A DNA stretch of 64,000 nucleotides from Acanthochlamys bracteata (taxonomy: Eukaryota; Streptophyta; Magnoliopsida; Pandanales; Velloziaceae): assembly GCA_019914995.1 (NCBI GenBank), contig CM034131.1, positions 3,566,501 to 3,630,500 of the forward strand. Direction: 5' to 3'. Shown one piece after another: positions 22,603 through 35,326 of this stretch; within the stretch, counting starts at the first letter, position 1; the number at the start of each line of letters is the position of its first letter. The translations under genes were made by a program, and so were the position numbers. A model generated the notes under the pieces. That model was not told where the DNA came from and made no database searches. It saw only the letters and a program-made list of their open reading frames with translations.

Positions 22603-25600
22603 CTAAAATGTAGATGCTGCATCAGATAAGTGGACGGTTTGATCAGACAACCGGCTAACATAAGGGCTCCCTGAAGCATTTACATCAATTAATAATTTGT
22701 CGCCTGGTTTGTAATCCCCATTAAGTAGAGCTTCACTCACAGCATCCTCTATGAGACGGGTTACTGCTCTTCTCATAGGTCGAGCACCATAGCTCCTATC
22801 AAAACCCTGCTCGCAGACCAAATTCATCATTGTTTCAGACACTTCCATGCTGATTCCAAGGGACATAAGCCTTTCTTCAACTTCTTTCAGTATTACATTT
22901 AGAATCTCCATCATCTGTAACACAATGAAATCTAGTCAAGAGATAACAAGCAATCTAAGAACTTATTATATAGTATGTGTACAATTATCTAGGATCTGAT
23001 GCCACTTACCATAGGTAAACCCTGTATCGTCTTCATCACTAACTACAAATGTTTTATTAACCCAATTTGTGATGTCAAGCAATGTATGATGCCCATATTA
23101 GAGGTTTAGCTTAGCATGTACAAGCACAACAAAGGAGGACTAAATTCAACCACCAACTAATTGACACTCTAGGGAAGAAGGAAGTATATGGCCACATCAT
23201 GATGCTCTCTTAATGTTCTATATATTATGTTTTCTATAAATACAAACAACTCCAACATGTGCTGTCTTATTCGCTAGAACAGAAACAGTAGAATCTAATT
23301 CCGGTTCCAAATAACGTCACTAACAGAATACGATATCAGACTTTAAGTTTCAAGTTGTCAAAAGCATCTATAGGTGTAGAATTTCTAGTTAAGGACATGA
23401 GTGCAACCTTCCAAGTCTATGACTGGGAGCTGGAAATATAACCCTGGATTTCAGTCAGGCATATGAGAAAGTATTCTTTATCACTTCCTATCAAAGAAAC
23501 TAGAACGAGCTTTTGCTACAAGCATGTGAGCCAGTAGTTTGATTCATTGATGGTTTTCCATAATCCTCGAGTAATTGTGAGTTAATGCAGCTAAAGAACA
23601 AGCTAAACATGCCCAACAAAAAACACAAGGAGAGATGGCAAACCTGAGTTTTCTCGAGAGAGCGGAATACGACAACTTCGTCTAACCTGTTAAGTAACTC
23701 TGGACGAAAGTATGCCTTCAGCTCTTCCATTACCAGAGCCTTCATTGATGCATATGAGCTTGCCTCACCATCATCTGCAATCAAGAAGCCGATGCTCCTT
23801 CTGCCTTTTGAGATGGCCTCAGAGCCAATATTTGATGTCATAACAATCAATGTATTCTTGAATGAAACTCTACGACCCTGTCCAAAGAAATGATTATTAA
23901 TCACTATACTATAACAATAATACAAAAGTAAAACTGTGTCCTCTTTGTAGAGCTTACAATCTATCAGAACTCAAGTTCACAATGAAGGAGAACAGAGAAC
24001 TCTTCCTCAAGTGAGCTGACATACTATAAATTTTCTGAATTACAGACAAAGATGTAAAAGATGATACCAAAAGTAAGCATGCTTTTTCTAATTCTACCAT
24101 CTTAGTTGGATTAGAATAAATAATGGTTGTGGTTAAGTCCTTAACCCACACCCTTGATTCCTTTGATTAAAAAAATAAGTCCGCACACTAAATAAGAGAC
24201 GGCATTGGCCGTGTTACTATTGTCAAATGAAAAAGGACCTCTCACAAAAATTGGTTAATCTTGCATTGTGGTAAAATTTGTCCTTTATGCATAGACTCCA
24301 TCACAAGTATCACATACACATAAAAAAAAAAAATGTTAATGAAATCTTAAGTGTGGAAAAAAACCTTTGAGTTCAATTAAGGAAATAATACAAATGCAAA
24401 GAGTATGAATCTAATAGCATAAAAGAATGCTCAGAATCACATATAATGCTGAAAGAAAAAGGTATTTGCATATGACAGTGTGATTCAAGCTCAGTTCCCA
24501 CTAAAATGAAGCACATAGTCAAGATCATAGTCCTAAGAAGTGTACTCAGAGATTTCCCTAGGACAGGATTGCAGAATTATTTAAAAGTTTTTAAAAAAAA
24601 TTAACAACGTGCAACATTGACAAAATTGAATTTACAGTTAAACTCAACAGGAAATTTTACACAACTCGTGTCACAAGACAGTACATACCTGAGAATCAGT
24701 AAGGTGACCATCCTCAAACACTTGGAGGAGAATATTAAATATATCAGGATGGGCCTTCTCTATTTCGTCAAGCAGAATAACAGTGAACGGTCTTCTCCTG
24801 ACTGCTTCTGTCAAAGTACCTCCTTCTCCATAACCTACGTAGCCTGGAGGGGACCCTATCAACTTGCTCACAGAATACCTTTCCATGTATTCGCTCATAT
24901 CCAAGCGTAGCATTGCTGTTTCCTAAAACCATGAAAGAACCAACAATTAGCTTTGACCAAAAAAAAGGAAAAAAAAATACTTTGTTTTGTTTTGAAAGAA
25001 TGAAGAAAACTGGTGCATGACCACAAAGTTCATAACTCTATATCTAGAGAGAACCAGCAGAATACTAAGCCATTATGAGTTGAATGTTTAAATAAATGAA
25101 AAGCACAGAAGAAAAAACCTCCAAACCCTTGAAAGCAATAGCCTCAACTTTTAACAATTTAGACGATGACGTGCTGTAGAACGTATGGGTATATCACAAT
25201 CACGAAACAAATACAAATACTAAACTCATCACAAGGGCAGTTTGCAAATACTAACTCATCAAAAGGGCAGTTTGAAATTTGTTTTATAATCTTCCACAAT
25301 TTGTTAATTATATAGACATTTATAAAAGTTTTCAGCAATGTTTTCTATTATGATGCAGCATTTTTATGGCAACATTGGCATGTTTCAAACTAGGATGGTC
25401 CAAATGCATAAACATGACAGAAGCCAAAATCCTAGGTTACTTTAGGCTGGCATAAACACCAGCTACATTTGCTATTGTTGCCTTCAAATATCACATCTGA
25501 CCTAGTTATTTTATAAAATAACTTGATCACTTGCCTACTTTGATTCAACTTTTGCCACAAAATAACTCTACAGGCTATGCACTGGTTTATTGAGAGAGAG

Positions 25601-28600
25601 GGTAGGATAGGTTACCGATCCAAAGTAGGTTGCTGCTAAAGCTTTTGTTAGCTCTGTTTTGCCAACACCTGTAGGGCCACAAAAGAGCATTGCAGCTATG
25701 GGCCTGTCAGGATCCTTCAATCCAACATGTGACCTTTTAATGGCCTTTGATATAGCATTTACAGCCTCATCCTGTCCAATTACACGTTTTCTGAGTTCAT
25801 CATCTAAACCCACTAGAAGCTTTATCTCATCTGCAGTAAGCTGCTGAACAGGGATTCCAGACCATAGCGAAGCAACTTTGGCTATTTCCTCCATACCAAC
25901 AAGAACCGGTCTGCAATGGAAGTCACATGTAAGAAAATAGTGCATAGACCATGAAGCGAGATTTCAAGATTGTAACAGTTACATGTTCCTCTCCAACATA
26001 GGTGACACATGTGACTCAGATATGTTTATGTCATCCACTGCTTTGGCAACATCAAGATTCTCTGGGCTTTCTACAATAGAATATTTCACCTTATTTGCAG
26101 ATACCTGATTATAGAATATAAGTTGAGACAAATTCGAATAGGAATGATTTCAAGATTATATTAACTAAAAATTGGATATACCACTTCATGCATTGCTTGA
26201 ACAGCTTGTATTTCTCGCCAATATTCTTCAGGTGTCTTGGAGAGTATGGAAGTCTGCTCTTGCTTCTTTCTCTTGAAAGCATCCATTCGAGCTCTACTGC
26301 CAGCTTCATCAATCAGATCAATTGCTTTATCAGGGAGATGTCTGTCAGGAATATATCTTGCAGACAGATATACTGCAGCATTAATGGCATCCAAAGTGAA
26401 CTGGCAATTATGATGACTCTCATATTTTTCACGAATCCCAAGTAATATCCTCACAGCGTCTTCCTGTTAAAAGTAGGATATACAATTCCAGTTCATGACA
26501 GAGAAGTGAGATTATGAAAGATTAAAGAACATTTGAAGCCCCAATCTTGCCTGGCTTGGTTCCAGAATTAAAACTGGCTGGAAGCGGCGAGCTAAAGCTT
26601 TATCCTTTTCAAAATGCAATCTGTGTTCATCAACTGTGGTAGATGCGATGCACTAGAAGTATAAGATCCAAATAAGTCTTAGAGAGAGAAGAGAGAGGCA
26701 GCCTAGCTTAAATTGAGCGTCAATGAAGAAATTCATTATTATAGAATACAAACTGAAAACATTCACAACAATAAGCTGATACCATGCTGATCAGCAAATG
26801 AAAAAAGCAACATAAACTTTAGCCTATAGTTGATATGAAAATTGGCCAGGTTTAAGTGCTTTACGTCTGATCATTGTTACAAAAACAAATACATTACTTC
26901 ACGACAACAACAGGAAAAGTAACCAAACCCTAATCACACCTGGTGTCGATATCTAAACTTATCTAGGCATGAAAGACTTCAATAATACATGCTCCTGATT
27001 ACTATTTAAAAGATGAGGACGGCACAATAAAAGGAATTCTAAGTCAGAGGATAGTTGTAAACATCATAGTATACCAAATTCATACTATAAAATGTTAAAC
27101 ATGCCTTTCTCAAATGAGCGAAGTAGGAAAGTTTACTTTATGAGGGAAAAGAGGAGGTAGAATTGTTAGCATGGCAGCATTTAATCATTAGCTATTTTAC
27201 CTGAAGTTAAGGGTTGAAGAAAGAATATAAACAAAAATGCACCTCAAAGACAATACAAAAAAGAGATGGTTCACCATTCCTGTACCATGGAAAGATGGCC
27301 TATAATATAGATAATGTAACATCTAATCAGGAACAAGAATTTCCTAAATTCCATCAATAGCACCATTGGTCTTGTTGGAACTGTTTCTTAATATTTATTA
27401 TAATAGAATAATTACTTCTTATATTGATTATCTGTTATTACCTGCAGTTCACCTCGAGCAAGAGAAGGCTTCAGTAAATTGGCTATATCAAGACCAGACC
27501 CCTTGTTCCCTTTTCCAACTGTGCCAGAACCTACAAGCGTATGGACTTCATCTATGAAAAGTATAATGTCACCTGAAAAAGGTACCAAACTAAGTACTCT
27601 TTGCAAAAATAATATTTGAGTTTCTCAAATAAGAACTATAAAGCATGCAAAATACCTGCTCTCTTAACTTCGCTAATAAGGCCAGTGACTCGGGCTTCTA
27701 GTTCTCCCCTTTCCTTGGCACCTGCCATTAGCAGTCCTACGTCAAGGGCCATTATGCGCTTTGCCTGGATAAAAGTGATAGTCAGGGTTACTGAACAACT
27801 GTTGGTTGAATAAAAAGCTTGGGGAGAAAGTAATACACACCGCTATAAAGATTGGGACTTCCCCTTCGACTATGCGAAGGGCTAAACCTTCAGCTATAGC
27901 TGTTTTCCCAACTCCTGGTTCACCCAGAAGAATTGGGTTGTTTTTGGTTCGTCTGCAAAGTATCTGGACAACTCGTTGAACTTCAGTCTCCCTACCAATT
28001 ACAGGATCTATAAGCCCTTCACTGGCCCGAGCAGTTAGATCAACACAAAATTGTGTCAACACGCTTTTTTCTGAAAGGACAGCAATAATGTACCTTCATC
28101 AGTACCTAAGACCTGTTATTTTGGGCATGAATACCATAGTGTAGATATGACAACTTAAGTATTAACCTTTTGTCTTGTCAGAGGATTTTACAATTGTAGT
28201 GGCCTTTCCACTAGCAGATCTGTCTTTAACCTTTTGAGTTGAAGCAGGTGCTTCTCTACCATCCTTGGCAAGCTCCCCTTGTAGTCTGGAGATTGCTACA
28301 GTTGCCAATTGGTTGAGGTCAGCTCCCAAACTGCATTTTAGAAAGCTAGACAATGTCAGACACTTGATAGTACTTGAACCTTGCAGGTATGTTAAACCTT
28401 ACAGCTATATCACGTATATGAATTTAATAATCACTAGTTCATGTACAGGCTGTACTTGCCAGTATACAAGACCAAATCCGATGATGGATTGCGAAAAAGA
28501 AAAATCAGAGTCCGCATGACGTTGCTAAGAGACAAATCATGAGTTTGAAAACTCTATGTCAGATGCCTAATGTAATTTTGACCATGCAAATGTTAATTCA

Positions 28601-29531
28601 AGCAAATGCACAGAACTGCATATGACTAAAGGCGGAACCTTTACTACCAAGATGCCACATTACTTGTGACTAAAGGCAGACCCAGCATATTTCTGTATGA
28701 ACTTTTTAACAATTCAAATTGACAGCATAAACCAGGATCTATAATGACCATTACTACCTATACTTCACAAAACAAAGCAAATTGAGAATACTACTAGGGG
28801 AAAAAAAAGCCATTTTTGTCTCAACAATTCAATAAATTGTTATTGCCAATGCACCGACTTCAACAACAAAGAAATATGACAGAGAAATCAAACCTTTTGA
28901 GGACCTGAGCAGCACTGCCATCATCTGCAGCCAAGAGCCCAAGCGCAATATGTTCCGGCGCAATGAAATTACACCCCATAGTCCGTGAGCAATCCACGGC
29001 CGCCTCGAAAACACGCTTAGTAGTTATTGAAAACGGTACATCAGTAGCCGGTCCACTAACATTGCCACCACCATTATCACTCTCCTGTGATTCCCAAATC
29101 GTCCGAACGGAATCTCTCGCTCGAGCAATAGTGATTCCAGAACCCAAGAACCCATCAGGCGAACGATCTTCCGCGATCAATCCAAGTAGCAGGTGCTGAG
29201 TGAAAACCATATCACAGCCAAGCGCTCGTGCTTCCCGTTGAGAGAAAACAACTGCTTTGATCGCGCGCTCAGTGAACCTTTCGAACACCGCCGATACTTG
29301 CAATGGACGCCAAGCTCTTCTAGAGACTCTACCATTTCTATCTAGAAGCAAAGGCTGAGATTTGAATTGATTGTGGAGGATCGATTGCGGGGGCGATCGA
29401 CGACGGGGACAAGAAGCAGGGGAGGAGGACGAGTTGTAGAGAGAGAGGTAAGTTCGCCGGCGATAGGAAAAGGTGGGGCCCGCAGAAGGGAGGGAGGAAA
29501 GAATTGTAGAGCAGCAGCATGAAGCTTCCAT
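22603..29531 (-). CDS. CLPD: Chaperone ClpD/ERD1, chloroplast Hsp100 AAA+ ATPase
   Basis: Stromal Hsp100 unfoldase, known in Arabidopsis as ERD1 and induced by dehydration and senescence. Exons: 28894-29531, 28167-28330, 27841-28070, 27656-27764, 27442-27572, 26551-26652, 26182-26463, 25983-26104, 25616-25910, 24689-24922, 23644-23877 and 22603-22914. They sum to 2853 nt, 950 aa plus stop, close to Arabidopsis ClpD. Residues 1 to about 75 are Ser/Arg-rich and poor in acidic residues, a chloroplast transit peptide. Clp N repeats follow (about 80-225). AAA1 has GEPGVGKT (317-324) and IILFIDE (383-389). AAA2 has GPTGVGKT (671-678), the pore loop GYVG and VILLDE (739-744), then TSNIGS. The C-terminal D2-small domain has the GARPMRR motif. 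All junctions keep frame. Intron 6 uses a GC donor (CCAG/GCAAG). Confidence 0.95.
26546..26551 (-). other. GC-AG intron donor in ClpD
   Basis: After exon 6 (ending at 26551, ...CCAGCCAG) the intron starts GCAAGATTGG rather than GT. The acceptor (TTTTAACAG before 26463) is normal and the joined frame [10 protein letters not shown] matches the family. GC-AG introns are a known minor class recognised by the major spliceosome, usually with a strong AG before the donor, as here. Confidence 0.85.
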
Positions 29532-31399
29532 CGATCTTGTTGCAGATTGTTAACAGAGAAGAGAAGAAGAAAGAAAACAAAGAAAACGAAAAGATGATAC
29601 TGATTTTGTTTGGGTTATGGGAATTGGAAATTGGGGATTTCGCTCACCGATTAGAAGAGAGGAGGTATTTATTCATGTGGAAGGAGAGAGTGAAGAATTG
29701 ATGTAAAGAAGGAGAAGATAGAATTGGAGAGAGGTGGCGTGAGAAAGAAGCGTTGGAAGAGAGAAGAAGCGAAGCAACAACCAGGTCTAAGGTTAAGAAC
29801 AAGCAGCGGGCAAATAACAGAAATAAAAATTAAAACGAAAAAAACAAAAGACAGGAAGATTTATTTTATATTAAATGAGAAAATCTTCCAACTCCCGAAT
29901 CTAAAATCATATTTGGCAATACTAATAACACTTGTAAGGATGTAATAATGAAAAGGCGTTTGGTCCTGAATGAGAATAAAATCACATTTGCCAAGTAGCA
30001 TACTAGTACAGGTCATTGATTTACAATTATGTACTATCAGGAATTATATTGCAAAATACTTATTTTATTTTTTCTGAAATTCCGGCTAAGAGAAGGAAGA
30101 AGGAAAGGATAGAGCGGGAGACACGTAAGGGATCGGCTGACTTGGCAAAGAGTAATGTAAGGTGGGTTCCACCTAGTCAGGCTGGTGGATGGAACCGGAA
30201 GGAAGCAGTAAGCCGATTACAGCGATTGGTTTGATTTGTTTAGGCCGCCTCAGATTGACTGACCAGTTACTTGTATCCGCCCCAAGAAATTGCTCCTTTT
30301 GAAGGATTTCAGAGATATTTACAAATTAAAGTGCTGCAAATTTGTATATGCCATAAACAGGCTCTATATTTATTTACGTAACGATGCTTTGGAGTCCCTG
30401 TAGGGTAATACAAACCTCTGGGTCAACTTAAAATATTGCTTTTTTGATTGAATTGGAGAAACATTACAATGTGCAAAAGCAAAAGGGCTAATTGGAAGAA
30501 CTCTAATAATACGGATGATGGGGTTTAGAAAAGCAATGTGCTCCTTCTGGTATATATAAATAATGGTAATATCGATTTTGACGTTATCATCTAATAGTAA
30601 ACAGGTGCGACCACTTGCTATTAGATTCTTTTGTGTATACTACTACATTACTACCTATATAGTTCAAAAGCCTTTGTACAGAATTGCATGAGGCTAGCAA
30701 GTTTATGGAAAAAAAAGATGTTAACGAGGAAGGACTATTTTTGCGAAATCAGATTTTAGATACCTGACATTATAAACGAGATGATCGAGCGTGGACCAGC
30801 AATCTGGAAATCCGTCCGCTCGCCTACCAACGATCCTTGTCAAGAAGAAGGTCGGTATAAAAACTACGTGGTAGTAAATCAACTTGCTTATACTGTTAGA
30901 ACTCGTCTTCTTATACTAGTATTACATAAATAGAAGACCACATCATAAAAAAGCACAAAATATTATTGTCTAGATTAGTATTAGTTGTTGTTGCTCAACA
31001 GTGAAAGGCAATAATCTAGAAAACGAGGCACGTGGGGATGCGAGGGTCCGTGAGAAAACGATATACATGCCGTGACGTTTCAGACAAATTAACTTGATCT
31101 GCCAATATTAGAATTTGCCTTGAGCAACGTTGTTAATCAGAATTCATGCAGGCACGCATCCTGTAATTAACATCATTAGTAATGATTATGTAACTGAATT
31201 ATAGCCAGCAATCACTTTTGTTGTGGCGTAGCTAGCAATCATTTGGTGAGGATATTTCATTGAAACTCACAAAACATTGAGTGAAGGTAGTTGGTTTATT
31301 TTCACATCACATCTATGATTGTTATAGTTCATTCTCGCCTGCCGGAAAATACGTCAAAAGCTATGCAGCGATGTGAATACAAGTGATTATCGAGACGGG
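29532..31399. other. ClpD 5' flank and intergenic DNA
   Basis: 29532-29780 is purine-rich on the plus strand (CT-rich leader in gene sense) and probably holds the 5' UTR. A CATGTG hexamer at 29674-29679 matches the core bound by drought NAC factors in the Arabidopsis ERD1 promoter, but one hexamer is weak evidence. 30060-30240 is a GC-richer patch without a recognisable gene. Nothing else was identified. Confidence 0.35.
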
Positions 31400-31625
31400 A
31401 GTTTTTCAAAATAAAATTTTTTTAAAATAAAAAATATTTTAACTTTTTAAAAAATAAGATATATATTTTTATCTAAAAAAATAATTTAAAAAAATTCACT
31501 TCATAAAACATTTTATATTTTTTAAATTTTGAAATAAAATTTTTAAATATTAAAAAAATATATATTAATAAATGTAAAATTAAAAATTAAAAATTATTTT
31601 TGAGGTAAATAATGTCAAACATCTC
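31400..31625. mobile_element. AT-rich miniature element (copy F, reverse orientation)
   Basis: Starts GAGTTTTTCAAAATAAAATTTT and ends TTGAGGTAAATAATGTCAAAC. The blocks resemble the reverse complement of copy C, and it is strongly diverged. Confidence 0.45.
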
Positions 31626-34600
31626 TTACGTCTTATAATAACAGTAGCGTTTAGTGTGCTAATAGTTTTTCACACATGCACCTTTCGAATCTCTTGTATG
31701 TGCCACCCGTATCTATGGTCGGCAGTCTTGATGTGTCTAAATGTTCACCGTTCTATTACGGCACACATTTGCGCAACTAAAAGTTCACAAGTTCAAGCCT
31801 CTGTAAAAGCAAATCTATCAATTATATTCCAATATATGTGTGCTCGTTATCATAATTATCACGCTAAATTATATATTATCAATCTAATTAATTTATCAAT
31901 CATACTCGACACTTGGATTTAATACTATTATATCTGTCGTAACACCAATGCAACCCATGTTGGATATGGAGAGTGCATCCATATTAGACCCAAATATGAT
32001 TTGATTGTGATTTAGAATAAATTTTTAAAAAATTTTAAACAAGTTTTTTCAGTAGGATTCAAACTCATGCTTTTAAATAAAAGACCACTACCTTACTAGT
32101 TGGACTACAATAATTTTTTTAAACAATTGTTAAATTAATTAGTAATTTAAATTGTCTGATATTGTGCAACCTTCATGAAATCGACATATTAATGACGTAT
32201 TTGTCCTCGAATAAGACTGAAATTATAAAATTGAGTCTGAAATTTTAAAATTAACTGAGCACATGTTACACCATTTGATTTGTGATAGGACGATTTAAAT
32301 TTATGCACAGCGGCACAACGCATATTAGACAAGTGCACATATTTCTTTCATATATATATCTTAGGTTGATAACATATAAATAAATCGCTAACTTATAAAT
32401 TTGATAGATAATGTATAAATTAGTTCGATAATAATGATAGTCGACGCAAGCATTTTGGCGTACCCTTGAGGCTGAGTTGTAAAAATTAACTACACAAGTA
32501 TAAGTGCAAAAACAAGTAGGTCAAAACGATCCGGCACATTTGCCTGTTATTTATATTTTTATTTTTTTTGTAAATAAAGGATAAAAAGAATAAAAATATA
32601 AGAAATAACTTCAAAAAAGTATTATTAAAATAAAAATAAAATACAAATAATACAATATGGATATAATTATACATTTGATTATATAATAATATGCTAAAAC
32701 TTCAATGACTATGTCATACGCTTTCATATTTTGCTTTACCTATATGTATTTGTATTTGTTAAATTGTCTATGGATTTATGCAATCTTATAATTTGAGAAT
32801 GAACATCAATTCGAATATGCATCCTGCACCACTAAAGAATGTTCATATTTAAAATTATAAGGTTGCGTGAGGTTCCAAAAAAATTATATAAAAATCGATT
32901 CAAGTTACTTATAGACATTCAATCAGACGTATACTGAATAAATTTTTAGAGCAATTGTTGAACTCATACACAATTAAAGAAATACAAATATAGATAGTTA
33001 AAGTAAAAGGTGAAAGTTTTTTATAATACAATTACTGAAGTTGCAACTTGTAACTTTGTATTTTTGCAAGAAAGAAGAAATTTGAACTTAGAGAGTTGAA
33101 AGTTTGTTGTGTGAAATTTGAAAGAAAATATGATATATTTATAAATAAAATGGTGAATAAATTTGAAATAAAAAATATTAAAAAAAGCAGGTGCTGATTA
33201 AGACAATCAACGGGTGTGTTACCGTATGACCGTTGTTCTCTTTTTTTTCTAAAATTTTGAATTAGTTAACTATCAATATTGATCAAGTCAAAATTGATAT
33301 TGACCGGTTACTATTAACATGTCAACAGTAACAGTAACTGAATGGACAGATCAATAATATCGAACTGATACTACCTACTAGATCGGGCCCAATCAGTCCG
33401 ATTCTATTATTGTTCACCGGATCGAACCGAACCGGTCCATTTAGTCCTGCTTATATTTTTATCTATATGCACAAATGCGTATTTTAAATCCATGATATAT
33501 AGTATGGCAATAATTTATGTATGAATCACATACAGTAGCCACATAGCCTTTATTACGGACCCATTTTTATGGATACTAGCATTACAAAAGAGAAAGTTAA
33601 ACTCACACCTTCAATATTAATAAATTAATAATTTTGTAGTTAACTAGCTTGATCCTAATGCTTTCAACTGTTAACTTTTATCTAATGTTAATATTATAGA
33701 ATGCTTTTATTTAATTTGGATATATTTAATTGTATTGTCTACATAACATATCCTAGTGCATATTGTAAATTAGGATATATTAATTTATAGTATTGTTTAG
33801 ATAGTAGTTAGTGCGGTACACCGTATCTTTAGGATCATGAAAAGTTCAAGTAATTGCGCAACCATTGCAATAAAGGACAATTTATGTTCAGTTATTGCCT
33901 TTAAGGCACCTGCTAACATTCCCTTCTATATAATTAGAGATACTAAACCAACGGGCTAAGGCCTAAGAGGCATGCCTGCTAAGCTGACCATTAGAAATAT
34001 GCCCAGCCCAACTCAAACTCAGCCTTCCACAAAATAAGATCTCAGTAATTTTTGTTTCTTATCACAGTTCAAAACATCAACAAAGAGAATTATTTGAAAC
34101 TATATAATCATGCCTTCTTTAGTAAGTAGTTTGAGCTGCTTTTTGTTATAGAATTTTTGAAGCAGTTGGATATATTTGGTATTTTCGTTGGAGGCTTGGA
34201 ATTTTTAGCTGAAAACAAACAAAACTTCTTGAAAAATCTAAGAACATTCCTTTTTATGTTTTTCGTAACTACGCAAAAAACTTGAAAAATCTTATATAAT
34301 TTTTTAACCAAAAATTCATAAAAGCTTTTTATAAACTCCAACTTAGTTATAAAATTATTTAACATCAACTTACAACAAGCACCGTTAAATAAGACCATCG
34401 TCTCTATATTTTTTATGCTACTCATGGTTGTCAAAATTTGTACTTAACTTTTAAAATCCTACAAGTTTACGATTTTATATCAACAAACCGATCATAGTTT
34501 ATATAATATCCAGATTAGATGAAATCCACATAAAATTTTGATTTAAAATATTAATATCAGTGAAATTCCATTTTTTGAGCGATTTTATACTTTTTCATCT

Positions 34601-34810
34601 ATTTGGATGTTCAAATTGCAAACAACCCTATTCAATTGAAATAAAAAATCAGGATGCTTGAAATTTTATTTAGTTCATTTATGTTCAAGTATCAAGAAAT
34701 AACATTGTATAAATTTAAATCTTACTTTTTAATATAAAATTAATTATAAATTTTAACAAATATTATCTAAAGTTTTAAAAGTATAAAAAAAAAAGTTTAC
34801 AAAACACTAG
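31626..34810. other. AT-rich intergenic DNA with unclassified repeats
   Basis: No gene recognised. 33180-33440 is less AT-rich and may be a transposon remnant (paired GACCGGTT and AACCGGTCC motifs). The open frame at 34108-34434 (minus, 108 aa) is Lys/Phe-rich and unlike known proteins. Confidence 0.35.
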
Positions 34811-35321
34811 TGTGTGATGAATTTAGGATTCTTCTTAAAACCAATTGGCAAAAAAAAAAGTGAGCCTAAGTCATTATGAATATAATCTCAGAATCATTGA
34901 TAGTCAATGTGGGACTAAATCTTTCTTGAACACCTACTCTCTAGTGGAGATTTTTTTTTTTTTGGATAAATTGAACTCATACGGTTCTGAAATAAAATTG
35001 ACTATTTGTCCTACAATGTAGTGGACAACTGTCTTTTGAATGGAACGGACTATCTGTCCTGAAATGAAGCGATCTATTTTTGTCCTAAAATAAACGGACC
35101 ATGAAGACCCTGAATAGATATAGATAATAAAATTAGATTTACCCCACATTTTGGGCCGATCTGACCCAACCCATTCTAATATTATGTGATGAATTTAGAA
35201 TTTTTTTAAAAATCAATTGGCAATAAGAAGAATGAGCTCAAGTTATTATGAATATCATCTCAGTATGAATATCATCTCAGGACTATTGATAAGTAATATG
35301 AGACTAAATTTTTCTTTAACA
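34811..35321 (-). mobile_element. TRIM (miniature LTR retrotransposon) copy 2, complete, 5-bp target duplication
   Basis: 511 bp flanked by exact ACTAG repeats (34806-34810 and 35322-35326), a 5-bp duplication typical of LTR retrotransposons. Terminal direct repeats are 34811-34932 and about 35183-35321 (122 and 139 bp). Both start TGTG or TATGTG and end AACA on this strand. The longer one contains an extra tandem copy of TATGAATATCATCTCAG. In element sense the 3' LTR is preceded by a purine-rich tract (CTAGAGAGTAGG). A decayed primer-binding site follows the 5' LTR. The internal 250 bp repeats a TGGACTATNTGTCCTGAAATGAA block. It has no coding capacity, so it would move in trans. Confidence 0.85.
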
Positions 35322-35326
35322 ACTAG

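Noticed and set aside
15084-29531. AKR2 and ClpD as a functional chloroplast-proteostasis gene cluster
   Set aside because: Both act on chloroplast proteins, but two neighbours in a plant genome are not evidence of a cluster, and the AKR2 copy looks damaged.
34108-34434. 108-codon minus-strand frame
   Set aside because: Composition is Lys/Phe/Asn-rich as expected from AT-rich DNA, and no motif is recognisable.
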